A program made the position numbers and the translations under genes. Below, one piece after another: positions 27,062 through 35,127 of a DNA stretch of 64,000 nucleotides; position 1 is the first letter of the stretch; each line of letters starts with the position of its first letter. The notes beneath the pieces were generated by a model. The model was not told where the DNA came from and searched no databases. It saw nothing but the letters and a program-made list of their open reading frames with translations. The stretch is from contig JAHECP010000005.1 in the NCBI GenBank assembly GCA_024641665.1, positions 21,005 through 85,004 of the forward strand, given 5' to 3'. Source of the stretch: Acidobacteriota bacterium (GTDB taxonomy: Bacteria; Acidobacteriota; Vicinamibacteria; Vicinamibacterales; JAHECP01).

Positions 27062-28551
27062 ATCGGCCGTGCGCCTACCTGCACGAGCGAAAGCGGTATG
27101 CCCGCAGACAGCTTCGGGCGAAGCGCGTGCTCCCCGGCAAGACGGCCGTCCGCGCCGACGACGATCGGGTCGACGCCGAGCAGCCGGCACAGCAGGACGA
27201 GCTCCGCCTGCCAGTCGCCCGCGACGGCATGCAGATGGTTCGCCTGCAGCAGGGTCACGAGATTCGACGGCGGAAGCGCGAGCCGGACGAAGGCGTGCGG
27301 CCAGTTGGGAGCCGACCCCACCACACCGGCGGGATCGAGCGCGACGGCCTCGCCCCCCATGATGACCATGCGATAGCCCTCGCGCGAGCGGGTGAGACGC
27401 GCAAGCGTCAGCTCGCCTTCCTGGAAGACGAACTCGACGTGCGCACCGCCGCCGGCGTACTTGCCGATCGAAGGTACCAGCCGGACGCGGGCGAGATTGA
27501 CCGCCGGATCATTGCTGCGCGCGGCGAACCACGTCGGAGCCGACCCGCAGTTGGGCATGATGTACACGTCCCGGACCGGATCGAAGTAACGCAGGTCCAA
27601 GAGGCAGGTGGGCTGGGCCGACACCATCTGGAGCAGCTGCATGGTGAGGGCGCCGTCGGAGTCGGCTTCGCAGGCCAGTGGCATCGGCGCCTTGGGCCCG
27701 TCCCAATCATACGGGTCGTTCATGAACGCCGCACTGATGCACTGCACGACATGGAACTCGCTCATCTCGTAGTGGCACTTGATGCCTGCGAAGTCGAATC
27801 CGGACCGGGCCACGAGCTGCTTGAGCGCTGCATAGCAGCGAATTTGGAACTCCCATTTCTCGGGAGTGAACTGCACTCCGTCGAACACGATCTCCCGGAC
27901 GTGCGCTTGCAGCCACGCCTTGGCGCGGCGGACCTCATCCTCGCCGACGAGCTCCGCCAACCGCACGATCTCGGACTGATCGACGTGATCGACATCCACG
28001 CCGAACTGACGCTGCCAGAGTTCGGCTGGCGCGGCGCCTGTTGCCATGCCGATGGAACGCCCGCCGATGAGGCCGTACACCTGTCCGCGGAGGCGGGTGG
28101 CCGCGCGCGCCGCCCGTGCGAAGGTCCCGAGCTGCCCCACAACGTCCGGCGCGTCGAGGTCCAGCCACAGACGCTCGTGGGGAATGTCGACCTGATGCAA
28201 GGCGCCGCCCGCGGCCAGCAGGCCTGTCAGCCCGGGGTAGCGCGGATCGTGCGGACCGAGCAACAGGAGGGGAACACGGCCGATCAGCCGCGCAGCGAGG
28301 ACGATGTAGTTGGGAAAGGCAAAGACCGGGATGTTGAAGACAACGGCATCGAGTTGGAGCGCCGCGAGGCGGCGCGCCTCTGCACGCGCCGAGTCATGGG
28401 AGTGGACGATGTCGCCAGTGGTGACCGCGACATCCCCTATTGCTGCGAGCAGCGCCCTGATTCGGTGCTGGTGGTGTGTGATATCGGGCTGGAGACTGGC
28501 GTGCACGCGGTCGCGTCCGTCGGAGAACGACAGCAGACCCAATCGGATCAT
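27058..28551 (-). CDS. L-fucose/D-arabinose isomerase-family protein (497 aa)
   Basis: Predicted Mn-dependent ketol isomerase of the FucI/AraA superfamily, first gene of the minus-strand sugar operon. Long alpha/beta domains precede the C-terminal metal-site region: FAGIKCHYEMSEFHVVQCIS near residue 270 and LACEADSDGALTMQLLQM near residue 300, which carries the usual Glu/Asp ligands, plus a late NHLHAVAGDW segment near residue 450 (conserved His). Family members convert L-fucose to L-fuculose and D-arabinose to D-ribulose. The exact substrate cannot be read from the sequence. The operator-bearing promoter described below lies about 80-110 bases upstream. Confidence 0.75.
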   Translation of the reverse strand: MIRLGLLSFSDGRDRVHASLQPDITHHQHRIRALLAAIGDVAVTTGDIVHSHDSARAEARRLAALQLDAVVFNIPVFAFPNYIVLAARLIGRVPLLLLGPHDPRYPGLTGLLAAGGALHQVDIPHERLWLDLDAPDVVGQLGTFARAARAATRLRGQVYGLIGGRSIGMATGAAPAELWQRQFGVDVDHVDQSEIVRLAELVGEDEVRRAKAWLQAHVREIVFDGVQFTPEKWEFQIRCYAALKQLVARSGFDFAGIKCHYEMSEFHVVQCISAAFMNDPYDWDGPKAPMPLACEADSDGALTMQLLQMVSAQPTCLLDLRYFDPVRDVYIMPNCGSAPTWFAARSNDPAVNLARVRLVPSIGKYAGGGAHVEFVFQEGELTLARLTRSREGYRMVIMGGEAVALDPAGVVGSAPNWPHAFVRLALPPSNLVTLLQANHLHAVAGDWQAELVLLCRLLGVDPIVVGADGRLAGEHALRPKLSAGIPLSLVQVGARPI

Positions 28552-28616
28552 CGTGGCCAGCCTCTGTTGGCTGCGTGCGTTGCGGCGGCGACGTACCGCC
28601 CAAGAGACAAAGAGCA

Positions 28617-28628
28617 GAAAACGATTAA
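28617..28628. promoter_or_regulatory. LacI-type operator-like site, promoter-proximal
   Basis: GAAAACGATTAA resembles the other sites in the locus (GTAAACGATTAC-like). It falls just downstream of the proposed -10 of the isomerase operon, a position where bound repressor would block transcription. Confidence 0.45.
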
Positions 28629-28629
28629 G

Positions 28630-28659
28630 ATGCTAGTGCAAGAATAGCTTGTATTTCAA
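28630..28659 (-). promoter_or_regulatory. Promoter of the isomerase-kinase-aldolase operon
   Basis: On the minus strand, TTGAAA (28659-28654) is followed after 18 bases by TAGCAT (28635-28630). The surrounding 100 bases are unusually AT-rich for this genome. Operator-like sites flank both sides, 53 bases apart, which would allow looping repression. Confidence 0.5.
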
Positions 28660-28670
28660 GTAATTAGGTT

Positions 28671-28682
28671 GTAAACGATTGC
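28671..28682. promoter_or_regulatory. LacI-type operator-like site, upstream of the -35
   Basis: GTAAACGATTGC differs from the near-palindrome GTAAACGATTAC by one base. It sits just upstream of the proposed -35 of the isomerase operon. Confidence 0.55.
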
Positions 28683-28763
28683 TATCAGGCCGCCGGCTCT
28701 TCGGAGGGGGCGCCGGTCCCCCCGCTGCCGGCCGCCGGGCAATCGGTGTATCGGATGCGGGCT

Positions 28764-29822
28764 TCAGCTGCGGAGGGGACGGGCCGGCCGGGCTTTGTCC
28801 CGTCCGGCCGGGCAGACGCCAGTGGATTCCCTGATGATCAACGTGGACTTGAGGAGCATCCGCTGCGGCTCCTTCGTTTGGGTGCCGGTGATGCGATGGA
28901 TGAGCAACTCCGCCGCACGGGCGCCCATGAGATAGGTGGGCTGCGCGATGGTGGTCATCTTCGGGTGGTAGACGTCGTTCCATTCGTAATTGTCGTACCC
29001 GATGACGCTGACGTCCTGCGGGCAGCGAAGTCCATGCGCCTCGATCGACGACATCGCGCCCATCGTGAGTCGGTTGCTCGTGACGAAGAGCGCAGTGGGC
29101 CGATCCGGGCGCGCCAGCAACTGCGCCGTGGCCGCGTAGCCGTCGGCCACCGTTGGCTTGGCGCGTGCCTCGAGTACCGGCGACGGCGTCAGGCCGGCCT
29201 CGCGCAGCGCGGCTCGATATCCCTCGAGCCGATCGCGGTGGACGGCGGCCGCGAGATCCGCGACAAGCACGCCAATCTGCCTGTGCCCGAGCGCCAGGAG
29301 GTGCCGCACGGCTTCCTTCGCGCTGTGCACGTTGTCGGCCAAGACCATGTCAGCCTCGAAGTCGGGCGCGCGATCGAGATACACGACGGGCAGCCTGAAC
29401 TGCTGCAGCTGAGTGCTTCGCCTCGCGTGCGCAGGGCCTTCAGGGGCCATGATCAAGAGAACGCCGTCGCAGCGAAGGGCCTGCAGGACCTTCAGGCACT
29501 CCCACTCCCGTTCTTCGTCTTCGCCGGCGTTGAACAGTATCAGCGCGAAGCGGGCGGCCCGGGCCGTCTCTTCGACGCCACTCACGACGGCCGGAAAGAA
29601 CGGATTGGTGATATCCGGGATGACCATCCCCAGGGTCATCGTCTTCTGCGACCGCAGGCTGCGGGCGAGCCGATTCGGCGAGTAGGCGAGTTCCTTGATC
29701 GCGGCGCGGACCCGCTGTTCGGCGGCTGGACTCACGCGCTTGTCGTTCAGGCAGCGCGAGACGGTGGCAATCGACACGCGTGCCCGCCGGGCGACCGCCC
29801 GCATATCGGGTGTACTCTTCAT
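28764..29822 (-). CDS. LacI-family transcriptional regulator (352 aa)
   Basis: DNA-binding repressor or activator. The N-terminal helix-turn-helix MRAVARRARVSIATVSRCLN (residues 7-26) and the hinge helix SPNRLARSLRS are typical. The ligand-binding periplasmic-binding-protein fold follows (LGMVIPDITNPFFPAVVSGV; VSVIGYDNYEWNDVYHPKMT). A GAGG lies about 6 bases upstream of the ATG. It is closely related to the second LacI gene at 33.5 kb. It lies directly upstream of the isomerase operon on the same strand, so that operon and its two operator-like sites are its most likely target. The effector is probably a sugar or phosphosugar of this pathway. Confidence 0.88.
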   Translation of the reverse strand: MKSTPDMRAVARRARVSIATVSRCLNDKRVSPAAEQRVRAAIKELAYSPNRLARSLRSQKTMTLGMVIPDITNPFFPAVVSGVEETARAARFALILFNAGEDEEREWECLKVLQALRCDGVLLIMAPEGPAHARRSTQLQQFRLPVVYLDRAPDFEADMVLADNVHSAKEAVRHLLALGHRQIGVLVADLAAAVHRDRLEGYRAALREAGLTPSPVLEARAKPTVADGYAATAQLLARPDRPTALFVTSNRLTMGAMSSIEAHGLRCPQDVSVIGYDNYEWNDVYHPKMTTIAQPTYLMGARAAELLIHRITGTQTKEPQRMLLKSTLIIRESTGVCPAGRDKARPARPLRS

Positions 29823-29961
29823 GGAGACCTCGCTCAGCTTCCGGTCGTCAGCTACTTTATATCACCGTGCCGGCTGCGGGGAGTTCGTGCGCGAAACGGG
29901 GGGCACATCCAGGTGCGCGCGCACGCCGGGCGCAACCGCCGTTGGTTGCCACCGTCCAACG

Positions 29962-29990
29962 TTGATTCGCGAACGCCGGGGTGCTATCTA
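29962..29990 (+). promoter_or_regulatory. Possible promoter of the MFS transporter gene
   Basis: TTGATT and TATCTA are separated by 17 bases, about 100 bases before the start codon. I see no operator-like site here, unlike the neighbouring promoters. Confidence 0.35.
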
Positions 29991-30091
29991 GTCCTGACCT
30001 TCCGGAGCGCTGTCGGGCAGGGCCACGCAGCGCGGGCCGGCATGAACGACCCTCGTGGAAATGAGGTCCCTGTGTCCCAGGAGGTCGCGGC

Positions 30092-31429
30092 ATGAGCAGC
30101 AAGGACGACGCGCGCGTGCCCCCCGCGCGAGCCGAGGCCCCGGCCCGGACCGCGGCGCCGATCCCGACAGGGCGGTTCCGGTGGCTTCTCGCGGGACTGC
30201 TCGTCGCCATCACCGCCATCAACTATCTTGATCGACAGACGCTTCCGGTCGTCATCGGCGAGATCCAGCGTGACATCCCCGTCAGCAATGTCGCCTTCGC
30301 CCGACTCCAGGCGATGTTCCTGCTGGCCTACGCCATCATGTACGCGGGCGGCGGGCGGTTCGTCGATCTCGTCGGCACGCGCCTCGGGTACACGGTGATC
30401 GCCTCCGCGTGGTCGCTCGCCTGCGCGGCGCACGCGCTGGCGGCCTCGGTGACCGGCCTGGGTGCCGCGCGCTTCTTCCTGGGGCTGGGCGAAGGCGGTG
30501 GATTCCCGGCCTCGACCAAGGCCGTGGCCGAGTGGTTCCCGCCGCGCGAGCGGTCGATGGCCATCGGCCTGTTCAACACCGGGTCGGCCATCGGGGCGGT
30601 CGTGGCTCCGCCGATCGTGGCCGCGATCGCGCTGGCCTTCGGCTGGCGCGCCGTCTTCGTCTTCACCGGCGCCGTCGGCGTGCTGTGGGCCGTGGTCTGG
30701 TTCGCCCTGTACGCGCCCGTGCCGACCAGCCGCTTCGTCGGCGCGGCCGAACGGTCCTACCTGACCGACGCCAACCGGCCGCTCGAGGCGACGACGACGG
30801 TCCCATGGCTGCGGTTGCTGCGCATCAAGGCCGTGTGGACGCTCATCGCGGTGAAGTTCCTGACCGACGGCGCGTGGTTCTTCTTCATCTTCTGGCTGCC
30901 GAAGTACCTCGGCGACGCGCGCGGCTTCGACATGGCGGCCATCGGCAACTACGCCTGGATTCCCTATGCGTTCGCCGGCGTCGGCAGCCTGACGAGCGGC
31001 TGGCTCTCGTCCGCCCTGATCCGCCGCCGATTCAGTCTCGACGCGTCCCGCAAGATCGCGCTCGGTCTGGGCGCGGCGCTCATGCCGCTCTCGCTGCTGG
31101 TCGTCCGGTCGCCGCTCGAGCAGGCGATGCTGTTCGTCAGCCTCGCCTTCCTGGGCCACCAGTTCTGGTCGGTGATCGTCCAGACGTTGCCCGCCGATCT
31201 GTTTCCCGCGCGGGCCGTCGGCTCCGTGGCGGGCCTGATCGGATGCGCCGGCTCCTTCGGCGCCATGCTGTTCAATCTGGTGGTGGGAGCCATCGTCGAC
31301 GCCACCGGCAGCTACGCGATCCCGTTCGTGGCGGCCGGGCTCTTCCACCCGGCCTCGTTCGCGCTGATCCTCGCGACACTGGGCCGCATCGAGCCGCGGT
31401 CCCTGGCACCACGCGCTCGGCCGGAGTGA
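30092..31429 (+). CDS. MFS transporter, ExuT/anion-cation symporter-like (445 aa)
   Basis: Inner-membrane permease with about 12 membrane segments. The start WLLAGLLVAITAINYLDRQT with the N-Y-L-D-R motif, GLGEGGGFPASTKAVAEWFP and ERSMAIGLFNTGSAIGAVVA mark the ACS branch of the major facilitator superfamily. It includes hexuronate (ExuT), galactonate and phthalate permeases. It therefore probably imports a sugar acid or another organic anion with protons. AGGAGG lies about 10 bases before the ATG. The gene faces away from the LacI regulator, with about 270 bases between them, and may supply a substrate for this locus. Confidence 0.82.
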   Translation: MSSKDDARVPPARAEAPARTAAPIPTGRFRWLLAGLLVAITAINYLDRQTLPVVIGEIQRDIPVSNVAFARLQAMFLLAYAIMYAGGGRFVDLVGTRLGYTVIASAWSLACAAHALAASVTGLGAARFFLGLGEGGGFPASTKAVAEWFPPRERSMAIGLFNTGSAIGAVVAPPIVAAIALAFGWRAVFVFTGAVGVLWAVVWFALYAPVPTSRFVGAAERSYLTDANRPLEATTTVPWLRLLRIKAVWTLIAVKFLTDGAWFFFIFWLPKYLGDARGFDMAAIGNYAWIPYAFAGVGSLTSGWLSSALIRRRFSLDASRKIALGLGAALMPLSLLVVRSPLEQAMLFVSLAFLGHQFWSVIVQTLPADLFPARAVGSVAGLIGCAGSFGAMLFNLVVGAIVDATGSYAIPFVAAGLFHPASFALILATLGRIEPRSLAPRARPE

Positions 31430-31441
31430 TCGCACGGGCCG

Positions 31442-31471
31442 TTGACGGGACAGTAAACGATTTCATACACT
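31442..31471 (+). promoter_or_regulatory. Promoter with internal LacI-type operator
   Basis: TTGACG and TACACT are separated by 18 bases. The spacer contains AGTAAACGATTTC (31452-31464), matching the locus operator pattern. Repressor bound between -35 and -10 would block polymerase. It should drive the cupin gene and the M24 peptidase gene that follow. Confidence 0.55.
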
Positions 31472-31521
31472 CGGCCGTACCCATGCCGCGCGCGGCCGGC
31501 GATCACAGATGGAGGGCCTCG

Positions 31522-32019
31522 ATGAAGCGCATCTACGTCGTGTTGACCTCTGCGCTCGTGCTCAGTGCCCCCTGGTTGGTGCAGGCGCAGGCACCCGCGC
31601 CCGGCGACCCGCTGGCCGGGTGGGTGCAGAAGGCGGAGCTCGACGGGCTGGTGGCGAAGCTGCGCGGCGGCGACCTGAAGGGGCCGCAGACGCTCTTCGA
31701 GCGGCCGAACGGGCCCTACCGCGTGTACACCTCGTTCATCGATCAGCGGAAGGGCGCCGCCGACGTTCACGAGGCGGACGATGAGCTGTTCCTCGTGCTG
31801 AGCGGATCGGCACGGTCGACGCTCGGCGGCAAGATCACCGACGCGAAGGCCATCGCGCCGCACGAGTACCGCGGAACCCTGATCAGCGGCGGCAGCACGC
31901 GCAGCGTGGCGGCGGGCGACATCGTCAGCGTGCCGCGCGGCACGCCACATCAGATGGATGCCACCGGCGGTTACATCCTGTACGTCGTCGTCAAGATCGC
32001 GGGCTCGACCGGCTCGTAG
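31522..32019 (+). CDS. Secreted cupin-domain protein (165 aa)
   Basis: Small exported beta-barrel protein. A signal peptide ends near LVQAQA at residue 23. Cupin motif 1 appears in ADVHEADDELFLVLSGSA near residue 75 and motif 2 in GDIVSVPRGTPHQMDATGGY near residue 137, with His and Glu in metal-ligand positions. GGAGG lies 7-8 bases before the ATG. It may bind or isomerise a sugar or act as a small dioxygenase-like enzyme; the sequence does not decide. It follows an operator-controlled promoter and precedes the M24 gene by 76 bases, so it is probably co-regulated with the sugar locus. Confidence 0.75.
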   Translation: MKRIYVVLTSALVLSAPWLVQAQAPAPGDPLAGWVQKAELDGLVAKLRGGDLKGPQTLFERPNGPYRVYTSFIDQRKGAADVHEADDELFLVLSGSARSTLGGKITDAKAIAPHEYRGTLISGGSTRSVAAGDIVSVPRGTPHQMDATGGYILYVVVKIAGSTGS

Positions 32020-32095
32020 CGCGCAGGAGAGGTCGCGGAGCAGCCGGTCGTCTCCCTGTTCGAACCGGACGGACTCCAGTGAAAGGAAGTGCCCT

Positions 32096-33394
32096 ATGCT
32101 TCGGCTTGCTCTCCCGGTCGTCATCGCGTTGCTGGGCGCGCCCATGGGATCGCTGCTGGCCAGCGACCCGCCCGCCATCCTGCCGCTGCGCGACCGCAAA
32201 CCAGTGGTCGACGGCTGGGTGAAGCTGCGGCTGGAGCGCCTCCTCCCCGAGGAGATGCGCCGGTACGGCTTCGACATGTGGCTCGTGATCAGCAACGAGA
32301 ACGTCGAGGATCCCGCGTTTCGGCCGCTCGTGCCCGAGGATCCATGGGCGGTCCGGCGGCTGGGAATCCTGGTCTTCTACGACCGCGGAGAGGGCGGCAT
32401 CGAGCGGCTGCTCGTCGCTCGTCACGCTAAGGAGTTCTACACCAAGGACTGGGACCAGTTCAACGAGACTCAGTGGGAAGCGTTGGCTCGCATCATCAAG
32501 GCGCGCAATCCGAAGCGCATCGGCATCGACCAGGCTGTCAAGATTCCATACGGTGATGGCCTCACGGCCGGCCTGAAGCAGAAGCTCGTGGCCGCAATCG
32601 GTCCCGAGTACGCGGCACGGCTCGTGCCGGCCGAGGATCTGGCCGTGGCCGTGCTCGAGCGGCGCCTGCCGGAAGAGCTGCCACTCTACGACCGGGTGGT
32701 GGCCATCACGCACGCGATCGTACGGGAGGGCTTCTCGTCGGCGGTAATCACGCCCGGCGTGACCACGCTGGACGACCTCGATTGGTGGTTCAACCAGAAG
32801 GTGGTGGACCTCGGCCTCGAGCGCTGGTTCTTCAACGACACCTCGCTGATTCGGCGGCAGGGCCAGCCGCTCGACCGCGTCATCCGGCGCGGCGACGTGC
32901 TTCACTGCGATATCGGCCTGAAGTACCTCGGATTAAACAGCGACATCCAGGAACTGGCCTACATGCTGCGCGAAGGCGAGACAGCCCCGCCCGCCGGGCT
33001 GCAGGAAGCCCTCCGACGAGGCAATCGGATGCAGGACATCCTGGTGGGAGAGTTCCGCGACGGGCGGCTCGGCAACGAGGTGCAGGCCGCGGCGCTGCGG
33101 AAGGGGAGGGCCGAAGGGCTCGAGCCGCGTATCTACACGCACCCGATCGGCCTCCACGGGCACGCGGCCGGCGCGTTCGTCGGGCTACCGGAATACCAGG
33201 ACGGGGTCCCGGAAAAGGGCGAATACCCGGTGCATCTGGAGACCGCCTACTCCATCGAGTTGAGCGTCAGAACTCCAATTCCGGAGTGGGGCGGGCAAGT
33301 GGTCGTGTTCGGCCTCGAACAGGACGCGTTCATTTCGGCTTCGGGCTCGCGCTTCCTGGACGGTCGCCAGACCGCGCTGCACCTGGTGCGCTGA
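32096..33394 (+). CDS. Secreted M24-family (Xaa-Pro peptidase-like) protein, copy 1 (432 aa)
   Basis: Exported pita-bread-fold metallopeptidase homologue. A signal peptide occupies residues 1-22. An N-terminal creatinase-type domain (about 35-190) is followed by the catalytic domain. Candidate metal ligands are Asp in HCDIGLKY near residue 270, Asp in NSDIQELAY, His in IGLHGHAAGAF near residue 352, Glu in YSIELSV and Glu in LEQDAF near the end. The second Asp motif is NSDIQE rather than the usual (A/S)DxTR, so activity is not assured. AAGGAAG precedes the ATG at 32096. It is a paralogue of the gene at 39.8 kb. Both sit in sugar-linked operons. Confidence 0.75.
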   Translation: MLRLALPVVIALLGAPMGSLLASDPPAILPLRDRKPVVDGWVKLRLERLLPEEMRRYGFDMWLVISNENVEDPAFRPLVPEDPWAVRRLGILVFYDRGEGGIERLLVARHAKEFYTKDWDQFNETQWEALARIIKARNPKRIGIDQAVKIPYGDGLTAGLKQKLVAAIGPEYAARLVPAEDLAVAVLERRLPEELPLYDRVVAITHAIVREGFSSAVITPGVTTLDDLDWWFNQKVVDLGLERWFFNDTSLIRRQGQPLDRVIRRGDVLHCDIGLKYLGLNSDIQELAYMLREGETAPPAGLQEALRRGNRMQDILVGEFRDGRLGNEVQAAALRKGRAEGLEPRIYTHPIGLHGHAAGAFVGLPEYQDGVPEKGEYPVHLETAYSIELSVRTPIPEWGGQVVVFGLEQDAFISASGSRFLDGRQTALHLVR

Positions 33395-33463
33395 CGAGAA
33401 CGCGGCCCGCGAAGCTGCGACAGTCGACCATCACACAGCGGCGGCGGCCCGCACGCGGGGCGC

Positions 33464-34558
33464 TCACAACTCCTTCGTCACGGCGGGCGAGTATCCCGGC
33501 CTGACGGAGGAGGGGGCCCCCGTGGAGGAGAGGCGGGTCATCGCGCCATGCTCGCGATACACGCCGCAGGACTCCCGCACGACGAGCTCGGGATTGAGCA
33601 CGACCCGCCGCGCGCCGCCGTTCAGGTCGCCGGAGATCCGCTGCACGAGCAGCTCCGCGGCGCGGGTGCCCATCAGTGACGCCGGTTGCTCGACGATCGT
33701 CAAGCGCGGCCGAAAGACCGTCTGCCAGTCGAAGCCGTCGTGTCCCAGCACGCTGATGTCCTCGGGGCATCGCAGGCTGCGACTGTTGATGGCCGCCATG
33801 ACCCCGAGCGTGATCCGCGCGTTGGTCGCGAAGATCGCCGTGGGCGGGTTTGCCGACGCCAGCAGCTGCAACGTGACCGAGTAGGAGTCGGCCATTGTGG
33901 GCTCCGTCTCGTGCACGAAGTCCGGCCGCGCCTCGATCCCGTACTCGGCCAGCGCGCGGCGGTACCCGTCGAGGCGATCGAGGTGGGTCGGAACGTCTCG
34001 CCCCATCATGATGATCGCGATGTCCCGGTGCCCCAGCCTGATCAGATGCTCGACACCGGCGCGAGCACCGGTGACGTTGTCGACGAGAACCGCGTCAGCC
34101 GCCAAATCCGGTGCGCGATCGAGGTAGACCACGGGGGCCGGCAGCATCGCGAGCTTGGCGCGGTACCGTTCGTGCCGGGGGCCGCGCGGCGCCTTGATCA
34201 ACAGCAGGCCGTCACACTGGTGCGCGAGGAGGATGTCGACGCACGCGGCCTCCCGCTCCTCGTCCTCCTGCGTGTTGAAGAGCATCAGCGAGAACTGGTG
34301 AGCGCGCGCCGCGTCCTCGACGCCCTTGACGACCGCGGGGAAGAAGGGCTCGGTGACATCGGGAATGATCATTCCCAGGATCATCGAGCGCTTGAGTTTG
34401 AGGTTGCGTGCGGCGACGTTCGGCGAGTACGCGAGGGCGTCGATCGCGGTGCGGATCCGCTGCTCGGCCTCCGGGCTCACGTATTTCTGGTTGAAGAAGC
34501 GCGAGACCGTGGCGGTCGAGCACTTTGCCAGTCGGGCGACGTCGCGAATAGTGGCCAT
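33464..34558 (-). CDS. LacI-family transcriptional regulator, probable autoregulator (364 aa)
   Basis: Helix-turn-helix MATIRDVARLAKCSTATVSR at the start, then the hinge SPNVAARNLKLKRSMILGM and a sugar-binding core (GMIIPDVTEPFFPAVVKGVE; ISVLGHDGFDWQTVFRPRLT). A GTG at 34600 would add 14 residues, but it lies only a few bases after the transcription start predicted from the upstream promoter. I prefer the ATG at 34558, which also gives the normal LacI N-terminus; neither has a strong ribosome site. An operator-like sequence overlaps its own -10. The protein is a close paralogue of the 28.8 kb regulator. Confidence 0.87.
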   Translation of the reverse strand: MATIRDVARLAKCSTATVSRFFNQKYVSPEAEQRIRTAIDALAYSPNVAARNLKLKRSMILGMIIPDVTEPFFPAVVKGVEDAARAHQFSLMLFNTQEDEEREAACVDILLAHQCDGLLLIKAPRGPRHERYRAKLAMLPAPVVYLDRAPDLAADAVLVDNVTGARAGVEHLIRLGHRDIAIIMMGRDVPTHLDRLDGYRRALAEYGIEARPDFVHETEPTMADSYSVTLQLLASANPPTAIFATNARITLGVMAAINSRSLRCPEDISVLGHDGFDWQTVFRPRLTIVEQPASLMGTRAAELLVQRISGDLNGGARRVVLNPELVVRESCGVYREHGAMTRLSSTGAPSSVRPGYSPAVTKEL

Positions 34559-34607
34559 CTGCGGGGTCTGCGACCGGGCCACCGGGGTGCTCGAACCCAC
34601 CCGGTAA

Positions 34608-34644
34608 GGTATCGATTACACTCGATCTTGTTTGCTGCCGTCAA
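34608..34644 (-). promoter_or_regulatory. Autoregulated promoter of the second lacI gene
   Basis: On the minus strand, TTGACG (34644-34639) and TGTAAT (34620-34615) are 18 bases apart, a strong match. TGTAATCGATACC overlaps the -10 and contains the palindromic TAATCGATA-like core shared with the other operators. Confidence 0.55.
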
Positions 34645-34805
34645 GTGGAAATCCGACGACCTCGTGCTGCTCGACCTCCTCGCCTTGCCTCGGTCTATGC
34701 CCGATTGTAGCCAGTGCTTTCGTGCGTGGCGCCCCGCCTCGGGCCTGACGCGCCCGCCGCCACGGGCGGCCTTCCGGGGCAGGCCGCCGGTCGGAAGCCG
34801 GGGGC

Positions 34806-34834
34806 TTGCGTCGTCGTCCGTAATCGTTTACAGT
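34806..34834 (+). promoter_or_regulatory. Promoter with internal LacI-type operator for the large plus-strand operon
   Basis: TTGCGT and TACAGT are spaced by 17 bases. GTAATCGTTTACAG at 34820-34833 (reverse complement CTGTAAACGATTAC) spans the spacer and -10. It is the best operator match in the locus. The first gene starts about 290 bases further on. The rest of 34559-35127 shows only a short tandem repeat. Confidence 0.55.
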
Positions 34835-35078
34835 TTCCTCGGGCCGGCGCACCTCGCCGGACCTACAGCGTTCGTGATCCGGAGAGTCGGCCATGCCGTC
34901 CACCACCTGGTCACCGTGCCTGCGGGTGTTCGGCCGCATACATCGTGCGGCCGGCTCCGCCAACCCTGTCGCGGCGCCTGCGCCCGGGCGCCCCACGTCC
35001 AGGGCCTCGTCCCGTCGGACCCCGAGATCCATCCCACGGCCGGTGCCGCGGCGAACGGCCTGGGGCCCGCGCACCGGC

Positions 35079-35116
35079 GAACACCGGAGAGCAAGTAGAA
35101 CACCGGAGAGCAAGTA
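35079..35116. repeat. Two tandem copies of a 19-bp unit before a start codon
   Basis: GAACACCGGAGAGCAAGTA occurs twice in a row (35079-35097 and 35098-35116), just upstream of the AGGAG ribosome site of the dipeptidase gene. It may be a simple slippage product in the leader. Confidence 0.8.
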
Positions 35117-35127
35117 GAGGAGCTGCC

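Noticed and set aside
34559..34600. GTG at 34600 as the start of the second LacI regulator.
   Set aside because: It lies only about 8 bases after the predicted transcription start and adds residues before the normal LacI N-terminus, so ATG 34558 was preferred.
35079..35116. The two 19-bp tandem copies as the start of a CRISPR array.
   Set aside because: There is no spacer between them, only two units, and no cas genes in the window.
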